From positions 1-26,747 of the forward strand of contig JBJXFK010000278.1 of the NCBI GenBank assembly GCA_046155505.1: a DNA stretch of 26,747 nt. Direction: 5' to 3'. This stretch comes from JBJXFK01 sp046155505. Lineage in GTDB: Bacteria; Planctomycetota; Phycisphaerae; UBA1845; Fen-1342. Positions 15,445 to 23,900 of the stretch are shown here, in pieces. The translations under genes and the position numbers were made by a program. The notes under the pieces are model-generated. The model did not search any database. It was not told where the DNA came from and worked only from the letters and a program-made list of their open reading frames with translations. The first letter of the stretch is position 1. The number at the start of each line of letters is the position of its first letter.

Positions 15445-16638
15445 TCAGGCGGATCGACTGACGAATGGTCCGACAAGCATCGGCACGAACGGAATAAGCA
15501 AGCCAACCGCACCCAGTGCGATGCCCGTCCATGCACGGCCTGTTCCGACGAGCGGCGTAGGCGAAGTCCGTATCGCACGGATCGTGAAATAGCCGCGAAT
15601 CACCGCAGTCAACCCGACCGCGATCGCGGCGACGTAACCGAGGATGAGCGCGAGGCCGGCAATGACGATCGGTGTCGAAGGTGGGTGCTCGGGCGAGAAT
15701 TTCGGCTCGGGTCCGAGCGTTGCCGCGAGTACGCGTGCGATCGCAAAGCACGCAATACTCAAGCTGACGGCGATTCCGCCGAGCCAGACGCCGATCGTCG
15801 CACCACGCGACATCGCGGTGGGTGATGGTGTTGCGTCAGCGTGAACAGCGACGGGTTGCGGCAGCAAATCGGTATTCGGTTGCGGGGCGGAGATTGGTGT
15901 GGAACTCGCGACTACCGGCAAGTGCGGCGACGGTAGCGAAGTGGTCGTTCGCACATTTGTGTCCGAAGGCGGTCCGTCGGACACGATGTGCCCGTCACGC
16001 ATGTGGACGATGCGGCGGGCCTGCCGCGCAACGCTCGGCTCGTGCGTGACGATGATGATGGTCACACCCTGGCGATTCAGGCTGTGAAATATCTCCATGA
16101 TCTGCTCGCCGGTGCGCGAGTCAAGATTGCCGGTTGGCTCGTCGGCGAGCAGCAACACGGGCTCGTTGACGATGGCGCGGGCGATGGCGACGCGCTGGCG
16201 TTCACCGCCGGAGAGTTCGTTGGGTTTGTGGCCGTACCGGTGCCCGAGTCCGACGCGCTCGAGCGCTTTTTTGGCCGGGGCAAATGTGTTGAGCCGGCGC
16301 GCGTAGAAAAGCGGCACGCCGACGTTTTCGACGGCGGAGGTGCGGTTGATCAGGTTGAACGTCTGAAACACGAAGCCGATTTCGCGATTGCGAATGACGG
16401 CCAGTTCGCGGTCGTTCATGATGCTGACATCGCGACCGTTGAGCACATAGCTGCCGGCGGTGGGGCGGTCGAGGCAGCCAAGCAGATGCATCATGGTGCT
16501 TTTGCCGCTGCCCGATGCGCCGGTGATGGCGACGAATTCGCCGGCTTCGATGGAGAGATCGACGCCGTCGAGGGCGCGCACGGTCGAGTCGCCCATGCGA
16601 TAGAGCTTGGTCAGCTTGCGAATGTCGATCAGCGGCAC
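15445..16638 (-). CDS. MacB/LolD-type ABC ATPase fused to a DUF4190-like membrane tail
   Basis: Residues about 1-230 form a nucleotide-binding domain of the MacB/LolD class: ITGASGSGKST (Walker A), Q-loop VFQTFNL, LSGGERQRVAIARA signature, VLLLADEPTGNLD (Walker B with D-loop) and IIIVTHE (H-loop). A linker of about 60 residues rich in Pro, Ser and Thr follows, then three hydrophobic spans; the last, GTGRAWTGIALGAVGLLIPF, resembles DUF4190 ends. MacB-type ATPases normally serve a FtsX-like permease encoded next door; none is present, and the fused tail is too small to be one. I chose GTG 16638 (397 aa), which has GGGGA five bases upstream and gives MPLIDIRKLTKLYRM, over a longer frame to 16683. 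The ATPase residues look intact; the substrate is unknown. Confidence 0.88.
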   Translation of the reverse strand: MPLIDIRKLTKLYRMGDSTVRALDGVDLSIEAGEFVAITGASGSGKSTMMHLLGCLDRPTAGSYVLNGRDVSIMNDRELAVIRNREIGFVFQTFNLINRTSAVENVGVPLFYARRLNTFAPAKKALERVGLGHRYGHKPNELSGGERQRVAIARAIVNEPVLLLADEPTGNLDSRTGEQIMEIFHSLNRQGVTIIIVTHEPSVARQARRIVHMRDGHIVSDGPPSDTNVRTTTSLPSPHLPVVASSTPISAPQPNTDLLPQPVAVHADATPSPTAMSRGATIGVWLGGIAVSLSIACFAIARVLAATLGPEPKFSPEHPPSTPIVIAGLALILGYVAAIAVGLTAVIRGYFTIRAIRTSPTPLVGTGRAWTGIALGAVGLLIPFVPMLVGPFVSRSA

Positions 16639-16643
16639 AATGT

Positions 16644-16648
16644 TCCCC
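16644..16648 (-). promoter_or_regulatory. ribosome binding site deciding the ABC gene start
   Basis: On the minus strand GGGGA precedes GTG 16638 with a 5-base spacer (ACATT). The 15 extra residues of the longer frame do not resemble an ABC protein N-terminus. Confidence 0.65.
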
Positions 16649-16784
16649 GCGCGGCAACGGCCGCGGCATGCGATAGTAGACACGGCGGCGGGGCGGAAGG
16701 CAACAATGGGCTGGCGTTGAAAAGGCGAAGGACAGCGGCAAATCGACGCGCCAACTCTTCAGGCTGTGGAATCAACATCATAAG

Positions 16785-16832
16785 CGTCGCTGACCGGGGG
16801 TGTCGCTGCGCTCCACGCCCCGGCTAGCGACG
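16785..16832. repeat. long imperfect palindrome
   Basis: The arms CGTCGCTGACCGGGG (16785-16799) and CCCCGGCTAGCGACG (16818-16832) pair at 13 of 15 positions around an 18-base loop. It is likely an extragenic palindromic element or strong RNA hairpin in the gap before hpf. Confidence 0.65.
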
Positions 16833-17040
16833 TTCGAGGCCTTCGGCCTGTCTGGCTTCACGCGGCGCTTCGCGCGACGGATGCGAGGCGCGACCCTTTC
16901 GTCGTGAGTCGGCGCGCAGTAATTCCAGCGGTGAGCGAGGTAACATTTGTATTCACCACATGTTGCGCATGCCGAACGCGTCGCTTGCCAGTCGGCCTTG
17001 CTTTGAGTACATTCGCGATTCTGGATTTGGGTAGTCGCGC

Positions 17041-17080
17041 CGAGCGACACCCCGTCCACCGACCCAATCGGCGTCGCTCG
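17041..17080 (+). repeat. 8-base inverted repeat in the hpf leader
   Basis: CGAGCGAC (17041-17048) and GTCGCTCG (17073-17080) are exact reverse complements 24 bases apart, about 55 bases before the hpf start. The left part (GAGCGACACCCC) resembles the reverse complement of part of 16785-16832, so this may be a worn copy of the same element or a leader structure. Confidence 0.4.
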
Positions 17081-17124
17081 CGGTAGACCACCCGGCGAGC
17101 GCGATGTCGATGGCGACTGACCGG

Positions 17125-17130
17125 AAGGAG
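17125..17130 (+). promoter_or_regulatory. strong ribosome binding site of hpf
   Basis: AAGGAG lies 5 bases before the GTG at 17136. This is the best anti-16S match in the window and settles the GTG start. Confidence 0.8.
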
Positions 17131-17135
17131 CAGCT

Positions 17136-17441
17136 GTGGTTCGAGTGACCATTACGGGCCGTCACATGGCGGTCAGCGACTCCTTGAAGACGTACTGTGA
17201 GGAAAAGGCGGCCCGACTGGAACGATTTTTCGACCGCATTCAGGCGATCGACGTCGTTCTCGACGGTCATGAGGGCGTGCATTCGGCGGAAATGATCGTG
17301 CATTCCGACGGTACGCCGCCGTTCGTCGCCAGCGAAGAGCAGAAGGACGTTTACGCGGCGGTGGATTTGCTGCTCGACAAGATCGAGCGTCAGATTCGGC
17401 GGCACAAAGAGCGTCTGCGGAATCGAAAGCATCCCGAGTAA
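17136..17441 (+). CDS. hpf: short-form ribosome hibernation promoting factor
   Basis: HPF/YfiA proteins bind the small ribosomal subunit at the decoding and tRNA sites and silence ribosomes in starvation. The 101 aa product matches the short form: VRVTITGRHMAVSDSLKTYC at the N-terminus (beta strand and start of helix 1), EEKAARLERFFDRI, a middle strand region containing AEMIVHSDG, and the second helix DVYAAVDLLLDKIERQIRRH with a basic tail (KERLRNRKHPE). There is no C-terminal dimerisation domain of the long form. The GTG start has an AAGGAG site. ptsN follows after 38 bp, an association also found near rpoN in proteobacteria, though no rpoN is present here. It is probably the first gene of the plus-strand PTS/RNA-decay cluster. 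Confidence 0.93.
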   Translation: MVRVTITGRHMAVSDSLKTYCEEKAARLERFFDRIQAIDVVLDGHEGVHSAEMIVHSDGTPPFVASEEQKDVYAAVDLLLDKIERQIRRHKERLRNRKHPE

Positions 17442-17479
17442 TCTGACGAGGGTGCGCAGCGATCCGTGAGAATACGCCG

Positions 17480-17959
17480 ATGAAATTGCTGGAATTGGTG
17501 CGAGCGGAAGCGGTCGTCGCGAACCTGACCTCCAAGGATCGCAATGGCGTGATTCGTGAACTCGTCGCGAGCCTGGCGCGAGCCGGCGCGATCGACGAGA
17601 GCGCGGTCGAGCCGATCGCCAAGTCGATTATCCAGCGCGAACGCACCCGCGGCACTACCGGCTTCGGCAAGGGCGTCGCCGCTCCGCACGGCAAGATTGA
17701 GGGATTGAAGCAGATCTGTGCCGCGGTCGGTCGCAGCGGCGTGGGGGTCGACTTCGAATCGCTCGATGGTCAGCCGGTCTTCGGCGTGTTTCTGCTGCTG
17801 AGCCCGGCCGAGCAGCCCGAGGAGCATCTGCGGGCGATGGACCTGATTTTCCGCGTGTTGCAGCAGGAGAAGTTTCGCAAGTTCCTGCGGCAGTCTGACG
17901 CGGCGGAAAAGATCGTCGAGCTGCTTCGCGAAGCGGATGAAAAGTCGCTCTCGAACTGA
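17480..17959 (+). CDS. ptsN: EIIA-Ntr-type PTS phosphocarrier
   Basis: This is a 159 aa fructose/mannitol-type EIIA domain of the nitrogen-PTS (PtsN) class, a cytoplasmic regulator that receives phosphate from HPr or NPr and acts by protein contacts. The phospho-accepting site is FGKGVAAPHGKIEG with His70. Family signs include the N-terminal LTSKDRNGVIRELVASLA, the KSIIQRERTRGTTGFG segment before the active site, and FLLLSPAEQPEEHLRAMDLI, which is close to the usual LL.P......HL..L. No EIIB or EIIC follows. It lies 38 bp after hpf and 56 bp before the HPr gene, so phosphotransfer from the neighbouring HPr is the natural reading. A catalytic sugar-PTS role is less likely. Confidence 0.92.
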   Translation: MKLLELVRAEAVVANLTSKDRNGVIRELVASLARAGAIDESAVEPIAKSIIQRERTRGTTGFGKGVAAPHGKIEGLKQICAAVGRSGVGVDFESLDGQPVFGVFLLLSPAEQPEEHLRAMDLIFRVLQQEKFRKFLRQSDAAEKIVELLREADEKSLSN

Positions 17960-18015
17960 GGGAGTGCCGTGCGAGACTGATCCCCGCTATCGGGGGCATC
18001 GGAGCGACGATCGGA

Positions 18016-18309
18016 ATGCAGCAGGGTCCGTCCAGCAGCCAGTCCATTGAACGGGAAGTGACCGTGCAGAACCGCGAGGGGCTGCATTTCCGCCCGATCA
18101 TGAAGCTGGTGGACGCGGTGGGAGCGTTTTCATCGCGAATTGTCGTTCACTGTGAGGATCGCTCGGCCGATGCTCGCAGCCCGATGGAACTGCTCATGTT
18201 GGTAGCCACACAAGGTTGCAAGCTGACGATTCGTGCCGAGGGCGCGGACGCGGCACAGGCGGCAGATGCCGTCGCGGCCTTGTTTGACGCGGGATTCAAC
18301 GAAACGTAG
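18016..18309 (+). CDS. ptsH: HPr-family phosphocarrier protein
   Basis: HPr relays phosphate from Enzyme I to EIIA proteins. The 97 aa product has a 12-residue N-terminal extension, then VTVQNREGLHFRPIMKLVD, with the phospho-accepting His24 and the adjacent Arg26, and DARSPMELLMLVATQG, in which Ser55 aligns with the regulatory Ser46 of Bacillus HPr. The family form is GLHARPA; here Phe and Ile are unusual but the key His-x-Arg-Pro is kept. The aligned Ser raises the possibility of HPr kinase control, but no hprK is in the window. ATG 18016 has no strong ribosome site; GTG 18061 would remove the extension but start within the first strand. It lies between ptsN and ptsI in the same direction. 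Confidence 0.93.
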   Translation: MQQGPSSSQSIEREVTVQNREGLHFRPIMKLVDAVGAFSSRIVVHCEDRSADARSPMELLMLVATQGCKLTIRAEGADAAQAADAVAALFDAGFNET

Positions 18310-18464
18310 CGCTTCGCGGCAACGAATACCCGCCCGCGCAGGTTTGACGCATCGGTCGTCGATCCGCGGCAGGACGCGCAGCGCGTGACCGGAACATTTT
18401 TCGCAAAACGGATCAATCGGCGGCGCTGCGGCGCAAGCCTTGTCCGCGGCGGTGTCCGCGACTG

Positions 18465-20204
18465 ATGACGACGAAAAAAGGTATCAACGCATCGCCCGGC
18501 GTGGCCATCGGCCCGGCGCTCGTGCTGGACACGGAGGAATTTCGCATTCCCCGCCGCACGATCGACGCGGCGCAGACGTCCGCGGAGGTTCGGCGCCTCG
18601 AATCCGCACTCGAAGCGGCCCGCCAGGAAGTTTCCGAAATCCGCGTCGCGACCAAGCGCAAACTGGGCAGCGACACGGCCCAGATTTTCGCATTCCACGA
18701 AGCCGTCATCGCCGATCCGTCGCTCAAGAAAAACGTCATCGCGATGATCGAGCAGCATCAGTACACCGCTGCTTACGCGTTCAGCCAGGAAATGAACAAG
18801 CGGCAGCGCGAGTTCCTGGCGGTCAATGATCCCTATCTGAAAGAGCGCGTCCGCGATTTGTATGACATCGAGAAGCGCGTGCTGCGCAACATCCTCGGGC
18901 GACAGCGCGAGGATGTTGCCAACCTGACGCAACCGGTGATCATCGTTGCGCACGATCTCACGCCGTCGCAGGCGGTGTCGCTCGATCGCAGCAAAATTCT
19001 CGGCTACGCCTGCGATGTGGGCGGCTCGACGTCGCACACGGCGATCATCGCCCGCATGCAGAACATCCCGGCGGTGCTGGCGCTGACCAATATCAGCGCG
19101 CTGGTCACCGGCGGCGAGACGATCATCCTCGACGGTGCGGACGGCATCGTCATCATCGATCCCGATGAAGAGACGATCGACAAGTATCGCCTGATACAGG
19201 CCCGTTTCCGCGAGGCCGAGGCCAAGTTGGCCGAGCTGCGCGACAAGCCGGCGATCACGACCGACGATTGCACGATCACGTTGCAGGCCAATATCGAGCT
19301 GGCCGAGGAAGCGCGCACCGCGATGGAGTCGGGAGCCGAAGGCATCGGCCTCTATCGCAGCGAATTTTTGTACTTGCAGACCGACAAAGCCCCGACCGAA
19401 GAGCAGCAATTCGAAGCGTTTCGCGCGGCGGTGCGCCACGCGCGCGGCAATCCGGTGACGATCCGCACGATGGACCTCGGCGCGGACAAGATGAGCTCGT
19501 ATCTCTCGCCGGGCGACGAGACCAATCCGGCGCTGGGGCTGCGGTCGCTGCGTTACTGCCTGTCGCATCTGGACATGTTCAAGACGCACCTGCGCGCGAT
19601 CCTGCGGGCGAGCGCCGAGGGGAAAGTGCGCATCATGTTCCCGATGCTGACCACGCTGGTCGAGCTGCGTCAGGCGCGGGCGACGGTGCAAGATGTGATG
19701 GAAGACCTCGAGGAAGAGGGCTTGCCGTTCAATCGCGACCTGCCGATCGGCATGATGGTCGAGACGCCGGCGGCGGCGATGCTCTCGGGTGCGTTCTCGC
19801 GCGAGGCGGCATTCATGAGCATCGGTACGAACGATCTCACGCAGTATGCACTCGCCGCCGACCGAGGCAATGAGCGCGTCGCGTATTTGTATGCGCCGCA
19901 TCATCCGGCGGTGTTGCGGCTGATTCGCGACGTGATCGGTTCGGGCAAGATTGCCGATACGGACGTGAGCATCTGCGGCGAGATGGCGGGCAATCCGCTG
20001 TATACCGAGTTGCTCGTGGGGCTGGGTCTGCGCACGCTGTCGATGGCGCCGCAGGACATTCCCGAAGTGAAGCGAACGATTCGATCGACCTCGATCAAGC
20101 GTTGCGAGCGCATCGCCGAAACGGTGATGACGTTTGACGACGAGCGACAGGTCAACACCTTCCTGCGCGACCAGTTGCGACAGGTCGATCCGGAGGGTTT
20201 GTAG
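18465..20204 (+). CDS. ptsI: phosphoenolpyruvate-protein phosphotransferase (Enzyme I)
   Basis: Enzyme I takes phosphate from PEP and passes it to HPr. The 579 aa length matches classic PtsI, without the N-terminal GAF domain of PtsP. The N-terminus KGINASPGVAIGPA is typical, and the HPr-binding helical region follows. The phospho-His is in DVGGSTSHTAIIARMQNIPA (His191). The PEP domain keeps GLYRSEF (Arg298), IRTMDLGADK (Arg334), MVETPAAA (Glu432), GTNDLTQYALAADRGN (Asn455, Asp456, Arg467) and ICGEMAGNP (Cys504, the general acid). All catalytic residues are present. It starts 155 bp after the HPr gene, and the stop TAG directly abuts the ATG of the DUF2344 gene with no spacer, so the downstream RNA-decay genes are very likely co-transcribed with the PTS. 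Confidence 0.97.
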   Translation: MTTKKGINASPGVAIGPALVLDTEEFRIPRRTIDAAQTSAEVRRLESALEAARQEVSEIRVATKRKLGSDTAQIFAFHEAVIADPSLKKNVIAMIEQHQYTAAYAFSQEMNKRQREFLAVNDPYLKERVRDLYDIEKRVLRNILGRQREDVANLTQPVIIVAHDLTPSQAVSLDRSKILGYACDVGGSTSHTAIIARMQNIPAVLALTNISALVTGGETIILDGADGIVIIDPDEETIDKYRLIQARFREAEAKLAELRDKPAITTDDCTITLQANIELAEEARTAMESGAEGIGLYRSEFLYLQTDKAPTEEQQFEAFRAAVRHARGNPVTIRTMDLGADKMSSYLSPGDETNPALGLRSLRYCLSHLDMFKTHLRAILRASAEGKVRIMFPMLTTLVELRQARATVQDVMEDLEEEGLPFNRDLPIGMMVETPAAAMLSGAFSREAAFMSIGTNDLTQYALAADRGNERVAYLYAPHHPAVLRLIRDVIGSGKIADTDVSICGEMAGNPLYTELLVGLGLRTLSMAPQDIPEVKRTIRSTSIKRCERIAETVMTFDDERQVNTFLRDQLRQVDPEGL

Positions 20205-20936
20205 ATGAGCGCGGATGAATCGGGCGAATCGCCCGTGATCGCCGCGCGTGTGGAGACGGTGCGGATTCGGGCCGCCCTGACGTTTGGTATCGAGGGCGAT
20301 CTGAAGTTTCTTTCGCATCATGACGAGATGCGAATGTTGACTCGTGCGATGATTCGAGCGGCGTGGCCGCTCGCCTATTCGCAGGGGTTCAATCCGCAGC
20401 CGCGATTGACGCTGCCGCTGCCGCGAGCAGTCGGGACCGCATCGGACGCCGAAATGGCGATCGTGGACCTGACGCACGCGGCTGAGGTAGCGGGGTTGCA
20501 CGAATCGCTGGCGCGGCAGATGCCCACGGGCGCGCCGCTGCATGCGATCGTCGTGCCGATGTCGCCGGGAACGCCGCACCCGGTGGCGGTGGAGTACGCG
20601 GTCGAGCTGGAGGCAAGCGACGCGCAGCAGGTCGGCGAAAAGCTGACCGCGACGCTGGCTGCCGAGCGGCTCGACCTGATGCGGCAGTATGGAAGCGGCA
20701 AGCCGCCGCGGCGGATCGACGTACGACCGCTGATCGAGCGGCTGAGCCTGGAGGGGCTGAGCTTGGTGATGCGACTGCGATTTGAATCGCAGGGAACCGC
20801 GCGACCGGGCGAAGTTCTGGAATGCCTCGGCGTTGTGGCGGGCGAGTATGAACACCGCATTCGCCGCCGCCGGGTGGATTGGGACAAGCAGATTGCGGGC
20901 GACGCACAGAGCGCCGCGACCGCGGAGAGGACCTAA
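20205..20936 (+). CDS. DUF2344 / TIGR03936 radical-SAM-linked protein
   Basis: The 243 aa product matches the DUF2344 family, usually encoded next to or fused with a radical SAM protein and near the RNase E/G gene. Recognisable segments are GDLKFLSHHDEMRMLTRAMI and YSQGFNPQPRLTLPLP, the family hallmarks FLSHxD and GFNPxP, at residues about 36-80. The function is unknown in general; a role in RNA or tRNA modification is often guessed from the gene neighbourhood. No radical SAM partner is in this window. It is packed between ptsI (0 bp) and the RNase E/G gene (1 bp), and GGAGGG lies at 20192-20197, 7 bases before its ATG. Confidence 0.85.
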   Translation: MSADESGESPVIAARVETVRIRAALTFGIEGDLKFLSHHDEMRMLTRAMIRAAWPLAYSQGFNPQPRLTLPLPRAVGTASDAEMAIVDLTHAAEVAGLHESLARQMPTGAPLHAIVVPMSPGTPHPVAVEYAVELEASDAQQVGEKLTATLAAERLDLMRQYGSGKPPRRIDVRPLIERLSLEGLSLVMRLRFESQGTARPGEVLECLGVVAGEYEHRIRRRRVDWDKQIAGDAQSAATAERT

Positions 20937-20937
20937 C

Positions 20938-23900
20938 GTGGCCAAGAAGAAAGCCGCCGCGAAAAAGCCGGCGGCCAAGTCCGTGAAGAAGTCGACCAAG
21001 GCGAGCGAGTCGGTCGAATTGAAGCCGAAGGCGGAACCGTCGAGCGCAATGAAGAAGGGTGCGCCGCGCGGTCGCAAACGCGGTGAGGCCGACGTTGCGG
21101 TCGCGGCGCCGGCGATCATGAGCGCGCCGGTCGCCGATACGCCGGTGGCCGTGCAGAAGAGCGACAAGGCGATCGTCTTCCGTTTTTCGTCGAAGGCGAC
21201 CAAGCCGGTGCCGACGCCGGTTGCGGCTTCTGCATCGGTGATGGCTGCGCCGGTTGTGTCAGCGCCGCCGCCGGTGCAGCGATTCGAGCCGCGGCCTGAG
21301 CCGCGCAACGAGTCGCGGCCTGAGCCGCGTCGCGATGAACCGCGGCATCCGGAAGCGCGTCGCGACGAGCCTCGCCGTGATGAGCCACGGCGTGACGAAC
21401 CGCGTCGTGACGAACCGCGCCGTCCGGATGCACGGCGTGATGAGCCGCGTCGCGATGAGCCACGTCGGGATGAACCGCGTCGGGATGAACCGCGCCGCGA
21501 TGGACCGCGTCGAGACGAGCCGCGTCGCGACGACGGGCCGCGCCGCGACCAACCGCAAGGACGCGGCAGCCGTCCGCATGGCGAAGAGGAATTCGAGCCG
21601 GGCGACAACATCGGCAATCGGGCCGGTTTCAACACGCATGAAATCACCGCCGATCGCGACGGCTTTGGCCGACGCAAGGATCGCGGCGGGCGATTCGGTC
21701 GCGGCGGGCGCGGCGGGTTTTCGCGTAGCGGCGGCGGCGGATTCAAACGCAACGGCCCCGACGGCGGCCCGCGGCGCGACGAGCGCGGGCCTGCGACAGG
21801 TGGACCGGGTGGTCGGGGTGGGCCGGGCGGTCCTAGCGGTCCCGGCGGCGCGAACGCCGGCACGCCGCCGCGCCCGCCCGAGAATCGATCCAGCGAGGCG
21901 CGACCGCCCGGAGACAATCGCGACGGTCGCCCGCCCGAGGGTGATGGCGAGCGTCGCGGGCGTCGTCGTCGTCGTCGGCGCGGTCGGGGCGGTCGCGGCG
22001 GACAGGATCGCGGGCCGGGCACAGACACGCGCGGCGAGCAACGATTTGACGAGCGCGAGCCGATCGATCCGCGCGACGAAATTCCGCGCGGCGATTCGGC
22101 CGAGGCGCTGCCGACGGATAGCGATCTCGATCGCGACATCGACACTGGCGACGATGCGCCGCTGGCCGGCGGCGAGGGATTCGTCGATCCGAACGGCGAG
22201 CGTCCGTTGTCGCCGAGTCAGAAGCGCCGCCTGCGCCGCCGACGTGCGCGCGAGCGTCGCACCGATGACGGCCCGAACGGTACACAGATCGGTGACGTGC
22301 GCGACGGCGATCGGACCGATCGTCCGCTCAACGAAACGCCGTTCGACGACGATGCCGACGACGCCGACGATCGCGACCTGCCGGGCGGCACGCTGGCCGA
22401 CGAACTGGACGCGGATGTATCGATCGACGATCGCGCTCCGGTAGGCGATGACGATCTCGACGACGACGGCGACGAATTTCACGATGACGGCGGCGACTCC
22501 GTTGAGCTGGGAACAGCGACGATCGCCGAGTCGGAGCCGGATGGCGGCGCGATCGACGAGGTCGAGCGCGTGGATCGGGCCGACGGCGATGATCGCGGTC
22601 GTCGCGGACGCGGCGGCCGGCGCGGACGTGGCGGTCGTCGTGATCGCGGCGGACGCGGTGGTGGTGCTGGCGGTGGCGGCGGCGGTGGCGGTGGGCCGCG
22701 ACGATTCTTCGGCGAGAGCGAAGACGCAGATAGTCGCGTCTATGGCGTTCACGGCGAAGAAGAGGTGTTCGAAGTCGAGCCGGAGCAGGACGCCGCTTCG
22801 GGCATCGGCGAACTGGACCGGGCCGAATCGGTCGTCGGCGATGCACGTCCCGTGACGGGTCGCAAGCGCGAGATGATCATCAACGTCGCACGCGGCGAGG
22901 AGTGCCGTATTGCGGTGCTCGAAGATGGTCGGCTCGAGCAGATTTATCTCGAACGCGCGAGCGCCGAGAGCCACGTCGGCAACATCTACAAAGGCGTGGT
23001 GACCAACGTCGAGGCCAGCATTCAGGCGGCGTTTATCGACTTCGGCCTGGGCAAGAACGGCTTCTTGCACATCAGCGACTTGCATCCGATGTATTTCCCC
23101 GGCGGCGAAGACCGCACGGAAAACGTCGGGCGCAAGCTGCCTCGTAAGGCGCGGCCGCCGATTCAGAAGTGCCTGCGCCGCGGGCAGGAACTGATCGTTC
23201 AGATTACCAAGGAAGGCATCGGCACCAAGGGGCCGACGCTGACGACGTATCTGAGTGTTCCGGGTCGATTCCTGGTCATGATGCCCGGCATGGGGCAACT
23301 CGGCGTCTCGCGCAAGATCGAGGACGAAGAGACGCGCCGTCGGGTGAAGTCGGTTCTCAACGAGCTTGAGCTGCCCGACGACATCGGCTTTATCGCGCGT
23401 ACTGCCGCCGAGGGTCGCAGCAAGAAGGAGTTGCAAGCCGACCTGAACTATCTCACGCGGCTCTGGCGCGTCGTGGAAAAGCGTGCGGCGAGCGAACCGG
23501 CACCGTGCGAGATTTATCGCGACAGCGATCTGGTCATTCGCACGATTCGCGATGTGTATACGACCGACGTGCAGCGCATTTTGATCGACGACGCTGACGT
23601 GTCGGGCCGGGCGCGCGAGTTTCTCGGCATTTTCAGCGAGACGGCGGCCGAGATTATCGTTCACTACGACGCGGCTGAGCCGATTTTCCATCGCTTCGGC
23701 ATCGAAGCCGAACTCGAACGGCTGCATTCGCGGCATGTGCCGCTGCGCAGCGGCGGGTCGTTGGTGATCGACCAGACCGAGGCACTCGTGGCGATCGACG
23801 TGAACAGCGGTCGCTTCCGGGCCGAGGACGACGCTGAGTCGACCGCGTTCCGCATGAACATGGAAGCGGCGGACGAGATTCCGCGGCAACTTCGGCTGCG

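Larger units (their letters stand above)
16684..17124. other. non-coding gap with palindromic repeats, upstream of hpf
   Basis: These 440 bases between the divergent ABC and hpf genes contain no gene I can support. They include the long imperfect palindrome at 16785-16832, a short hairpin at 16837-16849 (AGGCC/GGCCT) and an 8-base inverted repeat at 17041-17048/17073-17080 in the hpf leader. A more AT-rich stretch at about 16940-17030 is the likeliest place for the hpf-operon promoter. I could not fix a -35/-10 or -24/-12 pair. Confidence 0.55.

Noticed and set aside
16988..17004. Possible sigma-54 -24/-12 promoter before hpf (TGCCAG...TTGCT)
   Set aside because: The invariant GG is missing and the spacing is one base too long.
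21328..21558. CRISPR-like array because of the regular 15-bp period
   Set aside because: The units are in frame within the RNase E/G gene and have no unique spacers.
18147..22145. A 1332-residue open frame on the minus strand across ptsI, the DUF2344 gene and the RNase extension
   Set aside because: It mirrors the GC-rich codon pattern and RRDEP repeats of the real genes, is full of Arg/Ser/Pro low complexity, and overlaps genes with clear catalytic motifs.
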